Source of the DNA: Methylocystis sp. SC2
Lineage (GTDB): Bacteria > Pseudomonadota > Alphaproteobacteria > Rhizobiales > Beijerinckiaceae
Direction: 5' to 3'
Length of the DNA stretch: 64,000 nucleotides
Assembly: GCF_000304315.1 (NCBI RefSeq)
Contig: NC_018485.1
Location: 1,892,501 to 1,956,500 of the forward strand
In this document: one piece after another, positions 17,772 through 25,110 of the stretch
Layout: every line of letters starts with the position of its first letter
How positions within the stretch are numbered: the stretch's first letter is position 1
Notes under the pieces: generated by a model
The model's input: only the letters and a program-made list of their open reading frames with translations
Told to the model about the DNA's origin: nothing
The model's database searches: none
Position numbers and translations under genes: made by a program

Positions 17772-18209
17772 ATGAAGGGGCGACTGAATTGCTATTTCGA
17801 CGCCGCGCTGCTCAAACGCCTTGATGAACTCGCCGCGCGCCGAGGCTTGTCCAAATCCACCATCGTTGAAGCCGCGCTTGCTTCTTTCCTCTCCCCCGAC
17901 GCCGCCGATCAGCGTGAGGCCGCGATTACACGGCGTCTCGATAAGATGACGCGTGCGATCGAAAGGCTCGAACGCGACGTCGCGATCGGCAATGAAGCGC
18001 AAGCGCTTTACATCCGCGCTTGGCTCACGGCGACGCCGCCATTGCCCGAGGCTGCGCAGGCCGCCGCTCAGGCAAAGGCTCGAGAACGCTATGACAGTTT
18101 TGTCGAGGCGGTGGGTCGAAGAGTGGCGAGAGGCCAGCGCTTCGCAAAAGAAATCGTAGGCGATATAGAGTCGCGTAATGACAAATCTTCTGAGGCGCAC
18201 GAGCAGTAG
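17772..18209 (+). CDS. CopG-like ribbon-helix-helix protein
   Basis: The protein is 145 residues. The N-terminus ('RLNCYFDAALLKRLDELAARRGLSK', then 'STIVEAALASFLS') is a ribbon-helix-helix DNA-binding domain. The C-terminal part is a coiled coil and charged tail. It is the standard gene between traG and trbB in Tn4371-like and rhizobial ICEs, probably regulating the transfer genes. Normally trbB follows within a few bases, but here about 5.3 kb of foreign cargo separates them. Confidence 0.88.
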   Translation: MKGRLNCYFDAALLKRLDELAARRGLSKSTIVEAALASFLSPDAADQREAAITRRLDKMTRAIERLERDVAIGNEAQALYIRAWLTATPPLPEAAQAAAQAKARERYDSFVEAVGRRVARGQRFAKEIVGDIESRNDKSSEAHEQ

Positions 18210-18238
18210 CTCTCTGCCTATAGAGACGGAGAGGACCG

Positions 18239-18655
18239 ATGTGCGCAACGGTGATTGGACATGGAATTGATCTGGTGGAAATCGCGGAGTTGCAGCGTTG
18301 GGTCGACGATCCCCGCGACCCACTGATCCCGCGCTGCTTCGTCCAGGCCGAACTCGATGAAATCGGAAAAGGGCTAGATCGAATCGAACGTCTGGCGGGT
18401 CGATTCGCCGCCAAGGAGGCAGTGCTCAAAGCGCTGGGCACGGGCTTCGGCGCGGGGGTGGCCTTCACCGATGTGATAATCCACCGCACTCATGGTGCCC
18501 CACCAGATGTTCGGCTATTTGGCGGAGCCAAGAAAGCCGCGGCCGAGCGCGGCATCGTGGGGTGGAAGCTAAGTATCAGCCATGCCGGAGGGATGGCTAT
18601 GGCGAGCGCGCTGGCTCTGGGCAGTGATAATCAAGTCGGTTCCTCAACTACCTGA
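18239..18655 (+). CDS. Holo-[acyl-carrier-protein] synthase (AcpS-like)
   Basis: The protein is 138 residues. The family motifs are complete: 'IGHGIDLVEI' with metal ligand Asp11, and 'RFAAKEAVLKALGTGF' with Glu60, corresponding to Asp9 and Glu58 of E. coli AcpS. It would transfer 4'-phosphopantetheine from CoA to a serine of an acyl carrier protein. GGAGAGG precedes ATG 18239. It lies alone on the plus strand, downstream of copG, with its last 25 bases overlapping the convergent MazG-like gene. A plausible partner, an ACP-like protein, is encoded at the other end of the same cargo block. A housekeeping acpS should exist elsewhere, so this copy is probably dedicated to the cargo. Confidence 0.9.
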   Translation: MCATVIGHGIDLVEIAELQRWVDDPRDPLIPRCFVQAELDEIGKGLDRIERLAGRFAAKEAVLKALGTGFGAGVAFTDVIIHRTHGAPPDVRLFGGAKKAAAERGIVGWKLSISHAGGMAMASALALGSDNQVGSSTT

Positions 18656-19545
18656 CTAGATTCAGGAGGACCGAGATAATCGATGCGACGGGCGTCGAGA
18701 TCGACGATGAGTCTACCACCGCGCGTCTCCAATACGGCGCGCCAGACCGCAAATCCTTGCAAGATCGCCTGTTCCCATTCGCCGGTCGTGCGAAGATTGA
18801 CCTCCAGATGCGATGTCATGTCCTTAATAGTGCGCAGCAGCTGAAAGTCGAGCGTGGTGACTCCGTCAAGCATGTGGTGCCGCTGCGCATAATTGAAGGC
18901 TAGTGCGGCCACGCCTTCTTCGATTACACCAGCTCGGCCACCGTCCTCTACTTCATCCGTTAGCGGCCGACTTTTTCGTTTACGCCGCAACAACGCCCTA
19001 GTAATCGGCGACCATCCGAGGACGGCAGCGTATGCGAAGTGGAAGATGTCGTGAAATCGATAACCGTCCGAGTCATACGCATTGTCGGTCAACTCGGCAC
19101 CGAACTGTTTGCCGTCTATTATAACTCGCACACGCTGACGCTCCTCACCCTCGACATCGACCAAATCGACTTCGAACCGGCGTGGCAAACGTTCGCCCTC
19201 GGGTAACTCAGCGTCAAAGACAAGCGTCTCAGCGCTGGCGGTTGCCCAGCGGGCCTTGGTCTTGTCCAGGTTCGCAACCGCAATCTCGTCGAGCGTTAAA
19301 TCAAATTTACTTGCGACATTGGCGACGTACCAGAGTAGGTCGCCGAGTTCCTCACAAACGCGCCCTTTGAACAGCCGATGAGCTTCTCCATCGCGGAGAT
19401 GCTTCTTGTATTCGCTAAGCAACTGGCCCGTTTCACCGGCAAGGCCTAGCATAGGCACGATCAAAGACAACGCGTCCTCGGCCTGGCTTTGGGCGGGCAC
19501 CCGATCCGTCCGCAACGCTTCGCGCTGATAGCTGTTGAAATTCAC
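18631..19545 (-). CDS. MazG-like nucleotide pyrophosphohydrolase family protein
   Basis: The protein is 304 residues. Residues ~25-95 are MazG-like: 'GLAGETGQLLSEYKKHL' and 'EELGDLLWYVANVASK' give Glu38, Glu45, Glu66 and Asp69. The position that is usually the second Glu of the EXXE motif is Gln41, which could weaken metal binding. The C-terminal part holds a second helical motif ('RFHDIFHFAYAAVLGWSP' then 'AGVIEEGVAALAFNYA') that may be a further all-alpha NTP-pyrophosphatase-like or structural domain. MazG enzymes cleave (d)NTPs to NMP and PPi. It is the last gene of the minus-strand operon, starting 18 bases after the preceding stop. Substrate is unknown. Confidence 0.75.
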   Translation of the reverse strand: MNFNSYQREALRTDRVPAQSQAEDALSLIVPMLGLAGETGQLLSEYKKHLRDGEAHRLFKGRVCEELGDLLWYVANVASKFDLTLDEIAVANLDKTKARWATASAETLVFDAELPEGERLPRRFEVDLVDVEGEERQRVRVIIDGKQFGAELTDNAYDSDGYRFHDIFHFAYAAVLGWSPITRALLRRKRKSRPLTDEVEDGGRAGVIEEGVAALAFNYAQRHHMLDGVTTLDFQLLRTIKDMTSHLEVNLRTTGEWEQAILQGFAVWRAVLETRGGRLIVDLDARRIDYLGPPESSQVVEEPT

Positions 19546-19563
19546 GGCGGCCTCCTCTGGGTA

Positions 19564-20724
19564 CTACTCCGTTCCCGCGCGTTGCGGCGTTGAAGCCCGT
19601 ATCTTGTCGTTAAGCTTCCATTTCGGCGGATAAAAGAGCTCGATCTGTTTGTGGATTGGCTCGAACTTCTGTTTAATTCGAGTTCGCCCGGTCCTTCCGA
19701 TAACCTCTGGATGTGCGACACGCGCGTACTTGTCGACTTCGCAGAACAAATTCTGGCAGTCGATAAGTTGCAACCGGCGCCCCCATAGCGATCGGAAATT
19801 CAGTCCGAGCCGCTCGAACTCCTGTTCCTGCAAGTCGGCCATCAACCGAATGAGCTCGGGCTCGTTGAGACCGCCAGGATCGGCGAAACATTTGCGTAAA
19901 CCGTCGCGAGCGCCCGGCCCGGGCACGACGAAGTCCATCTCGCTGAATTCGGTGAGCTCGCTGTAGTTGATGTCGGTGATGAATTGGTAGGCTAGGAAAT
20001 CGCCGATCGTCGGATAGGCGCGCAGCTTTTCAAACCCTTCCTGCATGGTGCGGGCCTGCCCGATTCGTTCTGGCAATGCGTCCGCCATCATCCGTTCGAG
20101 TAGCAGCAGGTGGTTCTGATGCTTCGCCGGCCGGCCGAACGCACTGCTACCGGGCGGCATGATATAGGCCGCCGAATAAATTCGATGACCTGCGCGCATC
20201 GCCTGTGAGAGCAGCTCATCATAACGGTCGTAGCGATACGTTTCGAACGTGATCGGACCAGCTGCGTGCTCAAGCAATTCCCAGGTTTCGATCTTGTTAA
20301 AGAACTTAAACAGTAGGATACGAAAGAAGACCTCATGTGACGACTTTGGTAGATCCTCCCGATAGATCACATGGCGGATCAAATACTGACTCACGCGATC
20401 TGATGCGCGATAGGCATTCGTGAACTTATAAGCTGCAAGCACGGGGTTTTGCGTCCAAGGCCGCGGTTCACCGCGCGCGCGCCGGAAAAATACCGTCTGG
20501 CGTTCGGCCGCAAAGCGCCAGTAGCTCTCGTAGACCTCCGAGACTTTCGCCGGCGCAAGATGGCGAAGGATGATCGGCGCGGAGGTTGCCGCAGGCTGTA
20601 GGTCCACCGTGCGCGACGCCAAAGGCAAGTCCATCGGCAGCGACACCGATGTGTCGTCGTCGTGTATTTTTGTTGGGCGGACACGCGTTCTTTTCGCCGC
20701 CGCCAAAGGAAACTTTTTCCTCAA
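19564..20724 (-). CDS. Nucleotide kinase-domain protein resembling the 5-hmdU DNA kinase helical family
   Basis: The protein is 386 residues. After a basic ~50-residue N-terminus, the body has 'FTNAYRASDRVSQYL', 'FFRILLFKFFNKIETWELL', 'GPITFETYRYD' and 'DFLAYQFITDINYSEL'. I recognise this as the all-helical family annotated as HMUDK_hel / alpha-glutamyl-putrescinyl-thymine pyrophosphorylase-like, which acts on hypermodified thymidine precursors in phages and occurs in bacterial islands. No P-loop is visible, so the domain present is the helical one, not a classical kinase core. The start overlaps the stop of the thymidylate-synthase-like gene by 4 bases (ATGA). Biochemical activity is inferred only. 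Confidence 0.6.
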   Translation of the reverse strand: MRKKFPLAAAKRTRVRPTKIHDDDTSVSLPMDLPLASRTVDLQPAATSAPIILRHLAPAKVSEVYESYWRFAAERQTVFFRRARGEPRPWTQNPVLAAYKFTNAYRASDRVSQYLIRHVIYREDLPKSSHEVFFRILLFKFFNKIETWELLEHAAGPITFETYRYDRYDELLSQAMRAGHRIYSAAYIMPPGSSAFGRPAKHQNHLLLLERMMADALPERIGQARTMQEGFEKLRAYPTIGDFLAYQFITDINYSELTEFSEMDFVVPGPGARDGLRKCFADPGGLNEPELIRLMADLQEQEFERLGLNFRSLWGRRLQLIDCQNLFCEVDKYARVAHPEVIGRTGRTRIKQKFEPIHKQIELFYPPKWKLNDKIRASTPQRAGTE

Positions 20725-21581
20725 GACACGGCTCCCGCCATAGCAGGAGCAAGCGGCGCCGGGCTGATTTTTGCGGGCGGAGCCAAAAGCGTTTTGGCCG
20801 CGGCCACCAACGGCGCAAAATCACTGTCGCTCTTTGAAATGCGCTCAAGTTTGGCAACGCCCACCATGACGTTCAGACGGGCTAGCGGAAGGCCCATTTC
20901 ACGAGACATGAAGGCGCCGAGCTGGGCAAGTCCGAGATAATTGCCGTAGGCCTTATCGAATATCTGCTGGGTAGCGTAAAAGGCATTCACGACAAGGCCC
21001 GCAGGCGTCGGTTCGAAGCTCACCTGCTGTAAGCAAGGGAACCCCAGTTGCGCGCTTGCGACATGATCGCGCTCGGGATCAAACGTTGTCGCCTGTAGCA
21101 ACGAGCGGCGCACGCCTACTCGCGAATTGAACTGGGACAAAATCCACTCCAACTGATTGCCGTCGCATGGGCCGCGGCCATACATGACTAGGCGTTCAAA
21201 ATAGAGGCCTCGACCGTTCGCTTTTTTGTTCATCGCTTGCCAACGCGGGAATGTCGCGCGATAGAGCGCAAATAGACGGGTGCGATCGCCTCGCGACATC
21301 TCCCAGAGACGCTGCGGAAATATTGTGAACGCAACGTCGTCGACGATAAGCTTACCTTTGCACTGCAGGAGTTTATCTAGCGACCGACGCACATTTTTGT
21401 CCTCGGCGACCGAGCCGTTCTCTCCAAAACCGCTGAGACTGAGGATCATAGGCGCGATCTCGGTACCAGCCCCCTCGAGAACGTGAAGCAACAGCCGGGA
21501 CCACGCGCGCGACAGATTTGTGTCATCGATGATCACAGGTGCTGGCGCAACCCAAGTTTTCGACTTACTCATCCGGGTCAT
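20721..21581 (-). CDS. Thymidylate-synthase-like enzyme (divergent)
   Basis: The protein is 286 residues. It aligns with thymidylate synthase in order: 'VMYGRGPCDGNQLEWIL' (YG...DQ region), 'VGVRRSLLQATTFDP' (phosphate-binding RR), 'GFPCLQQVSF' (catalytic Cys183) and 'KAYGNYLGLAQLGAFM' (Asn214 at the pyrimidine-reading Asn). The segment that in ThyA reads RSxD is replaced by ATQQ, so substrate or reaction probably differs. Phage relatives of ThyA hydroxymethylate dUMP or dCMP, and this could be such an enzyme. It overlaps the ImmA/IrrE gene by 17 bases. Homology is clear; the product it makes is inference. Confidence 0.78.
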   Translation of the reverse strand: MTRMSKSKTWVAPAPVIIDDTNLSRAWSRLLLHVLEGAGTEIAPMILSLSGFGENGSVAEDKNVRRSLDKLLQCKGKLIVDDVAFTIFPQRLWEMSRGDRTRLFALYRATFPRWQAMNKKANGRGLYFERLVMYGRGPCDGNQLEWILSQFNSRVGVRRSLLQATTFDPERDHVASAQLGFPCLQQVSFEPTPAGLVVNAFYATQQIFDKAYGNYLGLAQLGAFMSREMGLPLARLNVMVGVAKLERISKSDSDFAPLVAAAKTLLAPPAKISPAPLAPAMAGAVS

Positions 21582-22458
21582 CCTCTAGATGGCGATATTT
21601 TGCGAGGCCCACATATGCTTCTGGCGCGATCCGAACAAAGGACGCCCACGCGCCTGCGTCAGCATTAACCTGTACAATCCCGGGACGGACGGCTCGGAAA
21701 AGCCTTCCATTTTCTAGGTCTTTTTCGAATGCGAGGCCGTTACCGGCGACTTCGGTGTCCCGCGGGAGCAGGAGCAGCGTCCTTACCTCCGCGTCGAGCG
21801 TCGGCGCAGCGCGATGATGGTCGGCGACAATCAACGGCTCGGGCATGAGCGCGCCGAGGATGTGAAGTCGCATGGCTTTGGGAGCGACGCGCTTCAGAGC
21901 AGCAGCCCGTCCTCGCGACAACATGTTCACGCCTGCGGAGAGGTGGGTAAGGAGTGTCGCGTAGCCGACGCCAAACTCGCAGGCGATCGTGAACATTTGC
22001 GCCGCCGTCGCGGTCTCTGGTGCCCAGCCGCGCACCGCGAAGGCGCGCCGCAAGCCGATGATCGGCATAAGGACGAAACCCGCGAAGGTGTCAGCGAGGA
22101 ACTCTTTCGGATCCTCCCAACGTTGCGCCTTCGCGTCCTCGCGCAGTTCATCGATCGACGATCCGTGTCCGAACACATGGTGGCCAAGTTCGTGCGCACA
22201 ATTGAATGTTCGTCGCGGCAGCGGACGCCGTGCCGAGAGATGAATACGCGGCGATGCGCTGCGCTGGTACATTCCTTCCATGTTGATGTTGTTGAAGCGC
22301 ACCGTGACACCGAGCGTGTCGCATAGCCCGTATATGCAGATCGGATTAACCTGATCGAGCTTGCCCTTCGCCCTCGTGGCGGCCGCCGCCTGCATGGCCT
22401 GCGTCGCCAGCGCGCGACGATTGAAGCCGGGATTGGTGGTCCGCATCACACTCGTCAA
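21565..22458 (-). CDS. ImmA/IrrE-type metallopeptidase
   Basis: The protein is 297 residues. A zinc-peptidase motif 'CAHELGHHVFGH' followed by 'EFLADTFAGFVLMP' gives the HExxH ligands and the downstream Glu. The C-terminal ~120 residues form a second domain with no motif I recognise. ImmA and IrrE cleave XRE-type repressors in response to DNA damage or other signals. The gene overlaps the upstream XRE gene by 4 bases (ATGA), so it very probably acts on that repressor. The same repressor/protease pairing controls ICEBs1 and some phages. Confidence 0.9.
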   Translation of the reverse strand: MTSVMRTTNPGFNRRALATQAMQAAAATRAKGKLDQVNPICIYGLCDTLGVTVRFNNINMEGMYQRSASPRIHLSARRPLPRRTFNCAHELGHHVFGHGSSIDELREDAKAQRWEDPKEFLADTFAGFVLMPIIGLRRAFAVRGWAPETATAAQMFTIACEFGVGYATLLTHLSAGVNMLSRGRAAALKRVAPKAMRLHILGALMPEPLIVADHHRAAPTLDAEVRTLLLLPRDTEVAGNGLAFEKDLENGRLFRAVRPGIVQVNADAGAWASFVRIAPEAYVGLAKYRHLEDDPDE

Positions 22459-22826
22459 CGATCGCCTCCCTCGGCGTTCGGCTTAGAATCGCTGCGCATG
22501 GCGGCAAGGAGCTTGAGCAGGCGTTCCAGGTCGTCGGGTTTGAGTTTGGTGAGTTCGCGCGCAGCGAGTTCAAGCCGCGGATCTTGGGCGTCGATCGTCT
22601 CGGGCGCTTCTCCGAGCAGCCAAGCGACGTTGACGTCGTAGATTTCAGCGAGACGAGCTAGTTCTTCGGCGGATACGCGGCGATTGCCGGCCTCCATCTC
22701 CGAAACTGACGGGCGATGCAGACCGAGCATCTTGGCGACGTGGCCTTGAGAGAGGCCCGCAAGTTTGCGCGCCTCCTTCAGGCGTTCTGATATCTGGCTA
22801 CGCTTGGTGGCATCCGGTTCGGTCAT
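22455..22826 (-). CDS. XRE-family repressor of the cargo operon
   Basis: The protein is 123 residues. Residues ~10-65 are a Cro/C1 helix-turn-helix ('LKEARKLAGLSQGHVAKMLG' then 'HRPSVSEMEAGNRRVS'). The rest is a short helical region with 'LKPDDLERLLKLL'. ATGA overlaps join it to the ACP-like gene upstream and the ImmA/IrrE gene downstream. The likely operator is the 15-base palindrome at 23149-23163, just before the operon's first gene, which predicts repression of the whole operon and relief by the protease. Confidence 0.88.
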   Translation of the reverse strand: MTEPDATKRSQISERLKEARKLAGLSQGHVAKMLGLHRPSVSEMEAGNRRVSAEELARLAEIYDVNVAWLLGEAPETIDAQDPRLELAARELTKLKPDDLERLLKLLAAMRSDSKPNAEGGDR

Positions 22827-23128
22827 GCCGCCGCCGCTTCCTTTTCGCTCTGATGCTTAAGCAGTTCGCAGACGAACGACGCAGTCTCGTCGATGGAGCG
22901 CGGGAGCTTGGTAGTCTCGTCGACGAAGATATTCACGTCGTTGGGGATCACGGCGCCGATTTCGGTGGCTAGGATCGTGGTCGCCACGGGCCAGACCTTA
23001 CTGTCGAACTTCGGGATGTGCTCGACGGGCTTCGTCGAGCCAGTCAGTGGCGGACACTCAAGGCCACTATCGACTTGGATCTGGGTCAGAATGCCGATCA
23101 ATGTTTCTTTCAGCGTGGCGGGGTCCAT
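22823..23128 (-). CDS. Acyl-carrier-protein-like small protein
   Basis: The protein is 101 residues. It shows the ACP helix layout: a first helix ('LKETLIGILTQIQ'), a loop, 'PKFDSKVWPVATTILATEIG' in the place of the ACP 'fDSl' motif and recognition helix, 'IPNDVNIF', then a final helix 'SIDETASFVCELL'. Ser43 would be the phosphopantetheine attachment site. I infer this from pattern and from the AcpS gene in the same cargo; overall similarity is low, and 'DSK' rather than 'DSL' is unusual. ATG 23128 has a strong AGGAGG site; an upstream frame to 23179 would put the operator inside the gene. It is the first gene of the operon. Confidence 0.6.
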   Translation of the reverse strand: MDPATLKETLIGILTQIQVDSGLECPPLTGSTKPVEHIPKFDSKVWPVATTILATEIGAVIPNDVNIFVDETTKLPRSIDETASFVCELLKHQSEKEAAAA

Positions 23129-23148
23129 AAGCGCCTCCTTGATTAATG

Positions 23149-23163
23149 GTAAGATAATCTTAC
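23149..23163. promoter_or_regulatory. Palindromic operator of the cargo operon
   Basis: GTAAGATAATCTTAC is a perfect palindrome with 7-base arms about a central A. It starts 21 bases upstream of the ACP-like gene's start codon. TAAGAT on either strand resembles a -10 box, so a bound repressor would block the promoter. It is the natural target for the XRE protein encoded by the second gene. Confidence 0.65.
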
Positions 23164-23511
23164 AGCATGTCGGCGTCAAGAGGCGCGCCGTCGCGGTCCA
23201 TAAATTTCATTTGGACGTAAGCTCTTCTCCTGTGGCGTGGTTCTGTACGATCATAAGGATGTTGTTCCGTTCGGCGATCGGCTCGCAGCGGCCCCTTTGT
23301 CGTGCCTTTGGGGTTGAGCAGGCTGCAAAGCCCAATCACACCACCAAGCGTTTGTGATCGGCCCCGGATGCTCTCTTTCCCTTTCCCTGTTTTTCCACGC
23401 CAGAGCCCTACGCCTCCGACTGACTTGTTGCATCGCGTCGGCATCGGCCTTTCTTAATCGACCCCGGTTTCGAGCCGCCGACAAGCGATTCGACGAACAC
23501 CGGGGACAGCA
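23164..23511. other. 348-base spacer upstream of trbB
   Basis: No convincing gene on either strand. This spacer joins the right end of the inserted cargo to the trb operon and presumably contains the trb promoter, or the remains of the copG-trbB junction. GGGGA at about 23503-23507 is the probable ribosome site of trbB. Confidence 0.5.
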
Positions 23512-24498
23512 GTGGCGGCTCACGCTCAACAAGCAGAAGCAATGTCGCGCGGCGCGCGCATGCTGCGCACGGCGCTGGGGCCGCGGATCGCGGAATGGCT
23601 CGACGACGACAGCGTCGTCGAAATCATGCTCAATCCAGATGGAAGGCTCTGGCTTGATCGGCTGACGAGCGGATTGGAAGATGCGGGCGCGCGCCTCTCG
23701 CCCGAAGATGGCGAGCGGATCGTGCGGCTCGTTGCGCACCATGTCGGCTCCGAGGTTCATCCGGGCGCGCCGCGCGTCTCGGCGGAGCTGCCCGAAACAG
23801 GCGAGCGCTTCGAGGGTTTGTTGCCGCCCGTCGTCGCGGCGCCGGCTTTTTCGATCCGCAAGCCGGCGGTCGCCGTCTTCACGCTCGATGATTATGTTGC
23901 CGCCGGCATAATGGGGTCGCAGCAGGCGTCGATCCTGCGCGCCGCGGTCGTCGAGCGAAGCAATATTCTTGTCGCTGGCGGCACCTCGACCGGCAAGACG
24001 ACGCTCGTCAATGCGCTGCTGGCGGAAGTCGCCAGGACGAATGATCGCGTCGTTCTGATCGAAGACACTCGCGAACTGCAATGCGCCGCGCCGAACCTTT
24101 TGGCGCTGCGCACCAAGGAAGGCGTCGCGACGCTTTCTGAACTTGTCCGCTCATCGCTACGCCTGCGGCCGGATCGCATTCCGATCGGCGAAGTGCGCGG
24201 CAGCGAGGCTCTTGATCTTTTGAAGGCGTGGGGAACCGGACATCCGGGCGGCGTCGGCACGATCCACGCCGGTTCCGCGCACGGCGCGCTGCGCCGCCTC
24301 GAACAGCTCATCCAGGAAGCCGTCCTCACCGTGCCGCGCGCGATGATCGCCGAGACGATCCAGATCATCGCCGTGCTGGCGGGACGCGGTTCAGAGCGCC
24401 GGTTGATCGAACTCGCCGCCGTTCAGGGCCTAAACGAATCCGGCAACTACGCGCTCGCCGACCTCACTTATCTCAAACTCGGAGACGATCATGAATAG
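23512..24498 (+). CDS. trbB: TrbB, type IV secretion ATPase (VirB11 family)
   Basis: The protein is 328 residues. It has '[17 protein letters not shown]' and '[16 protein letters not shown]' in the N-terminal domain, Walker A '[18 protein letters not shown]', and the VirB11 His-box region '[20 protein letters not shown]'. It forms the cytoplasmic hexameric ATPase of the mating channel. GTG 23512 is preferred over ATG 23542 because homologues share the residues between them and GGGGA precedes it. It is the first gene of trbBCDEJKLFGI and overlaps trbC by 8 bases. Confidence 0.94.
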   Translation: MAAHAQQAEAMSRGARMLRTALGPRIAEWLDDDSVVEIMLNPDGRLWLDRLTSGLEDAGARLSPEDGERIVRLVAHHVGSEVHPGAPRVSAELPETGERFEGLLPPVVAAPAFSIRKPAVAVFTLDDYVAAGIMGSQQASILRAAVVERSNILVAGGTSTGKTTLVNALLAEVARTNDRVVLIEDTRELQCAAPNLLALRTKEGVATLSELVRSSLRLRPDRIPIGEVRGSEALDLLKAWGTGHPGGVGTIHAGSAHGALRRLEQLIQEAVLTVPRAMIAETIQIIAVLAGRGSERRLIELAAVQGLNESGNYALADLTYLKLGDDHE

Positions 24499-24814
24499 GG
24501 TTTGTTTTCGCAAACGCTTTGCCGTTGGCGCTCTCATTGTCGGCGTCGCCGTTCTCTCGAACCCCGCCTTCGCCGCCGGCTCCAACATGCCCTGGGAGCA
24601 GCCGCTCCAGCAGATCCTGCAGTCGATCGAAGGACCCGTCGCCAAGATCGTCGCGGTGATCATCATCATCACCACGGGCCTGACGCTCGCCTTCGGCGAC
24701 ACGTCGGGCGGGTTTCGGCGGCTAGTGCAGATCGTCTTCGGTCTTTCCATCGCCTTCGCCGCGTCGAGCTTCTTCCTGTCCTTCTTCTCCTTCGGCGGCG
24801 GAGCCCTGGTCTGA
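24491..24814 (+). CDS. trbC: TrbC, pilin subunit
   Basis: The protein is 107 residues. It has a long signal peptide ending near 'NPAFAAGSNMPWEQPL', followed by two hydrophobic segments ('IVAVIIIITTGLTLAFG' and 'IVFGLSIAFAASSFF'), which is the TrbC/VirB2 layout. It would be processed by the TraF peptidase into the conjugative pilus subunit. It overlaps trbB by 8 bases and trbD through TGATG. Confidence 0.92.
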   Translation: MNRVCFRKRFAVGALIVGVAVLSNPAFAAGSNMPWEQPLQQILQSIEGPVAKIVAVIIIITTGLTLAFGDTSGGFRRLVQIVFGLSIAFAASSFFLSFFSFGGGALV

Positions 24815-25098
24815 TGGAGAACGCATCCATTCATAATGGCGGCTCGGTCGCTGGCTTCCGCGTTCCCGTCCATCGCGCCTTGACCGAACCGATCCTGCTC
24901 GGCGGCGCGCCGCGCGCCATCGCCATTCTCAACGGCACACTTGCCGCGGCGCTCGGTCTCGGTCTGCGTCTCTGGATCGCCGGGCTCGCCTTCTGGGTCG
25001 TGGCGCAATTTGCCGCCGTCTGGGCGGCGAAGCGCGATCCCGACTTCGTCGAAGTCGTGCGCCGGCATCTGCGCTACCCCGCGCATCTTGGCGCCTGA
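24814..25098 (+). CDS. trbD: TrbD, inner-membrane component (VirB3 family)
   Basis: The protein is 94 residues. The pattern 'FRVPVHRALTEPILLGGAPR' followed by a membrane segment is typical of TrbD/VirB3. The start codon overlaps the trbC stop (TGATG). An open frame extends far upstream inside trbC but is a shadow. It works with TrbE in pilus assembly. Confidence 0.92.
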   Translation: MENASIHNGGSVAGFRVPVHRALTEPILLGGAPRAIAILNGTLAAALGLGLRLWIAGLAFWVVAQFAAVWAAKRDPDFVEVVRRHLRYPAHLGA

Positions 25099-25110
25099 GG
25101 AGAGGCGTTC

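Noticed and set aside
23160-23444. A 94-codon minus-strand frame between the cargo operon and trbB
   Set aside because: It overlaps the palindromic operator and has no ribosome site or family; treated as spacer.
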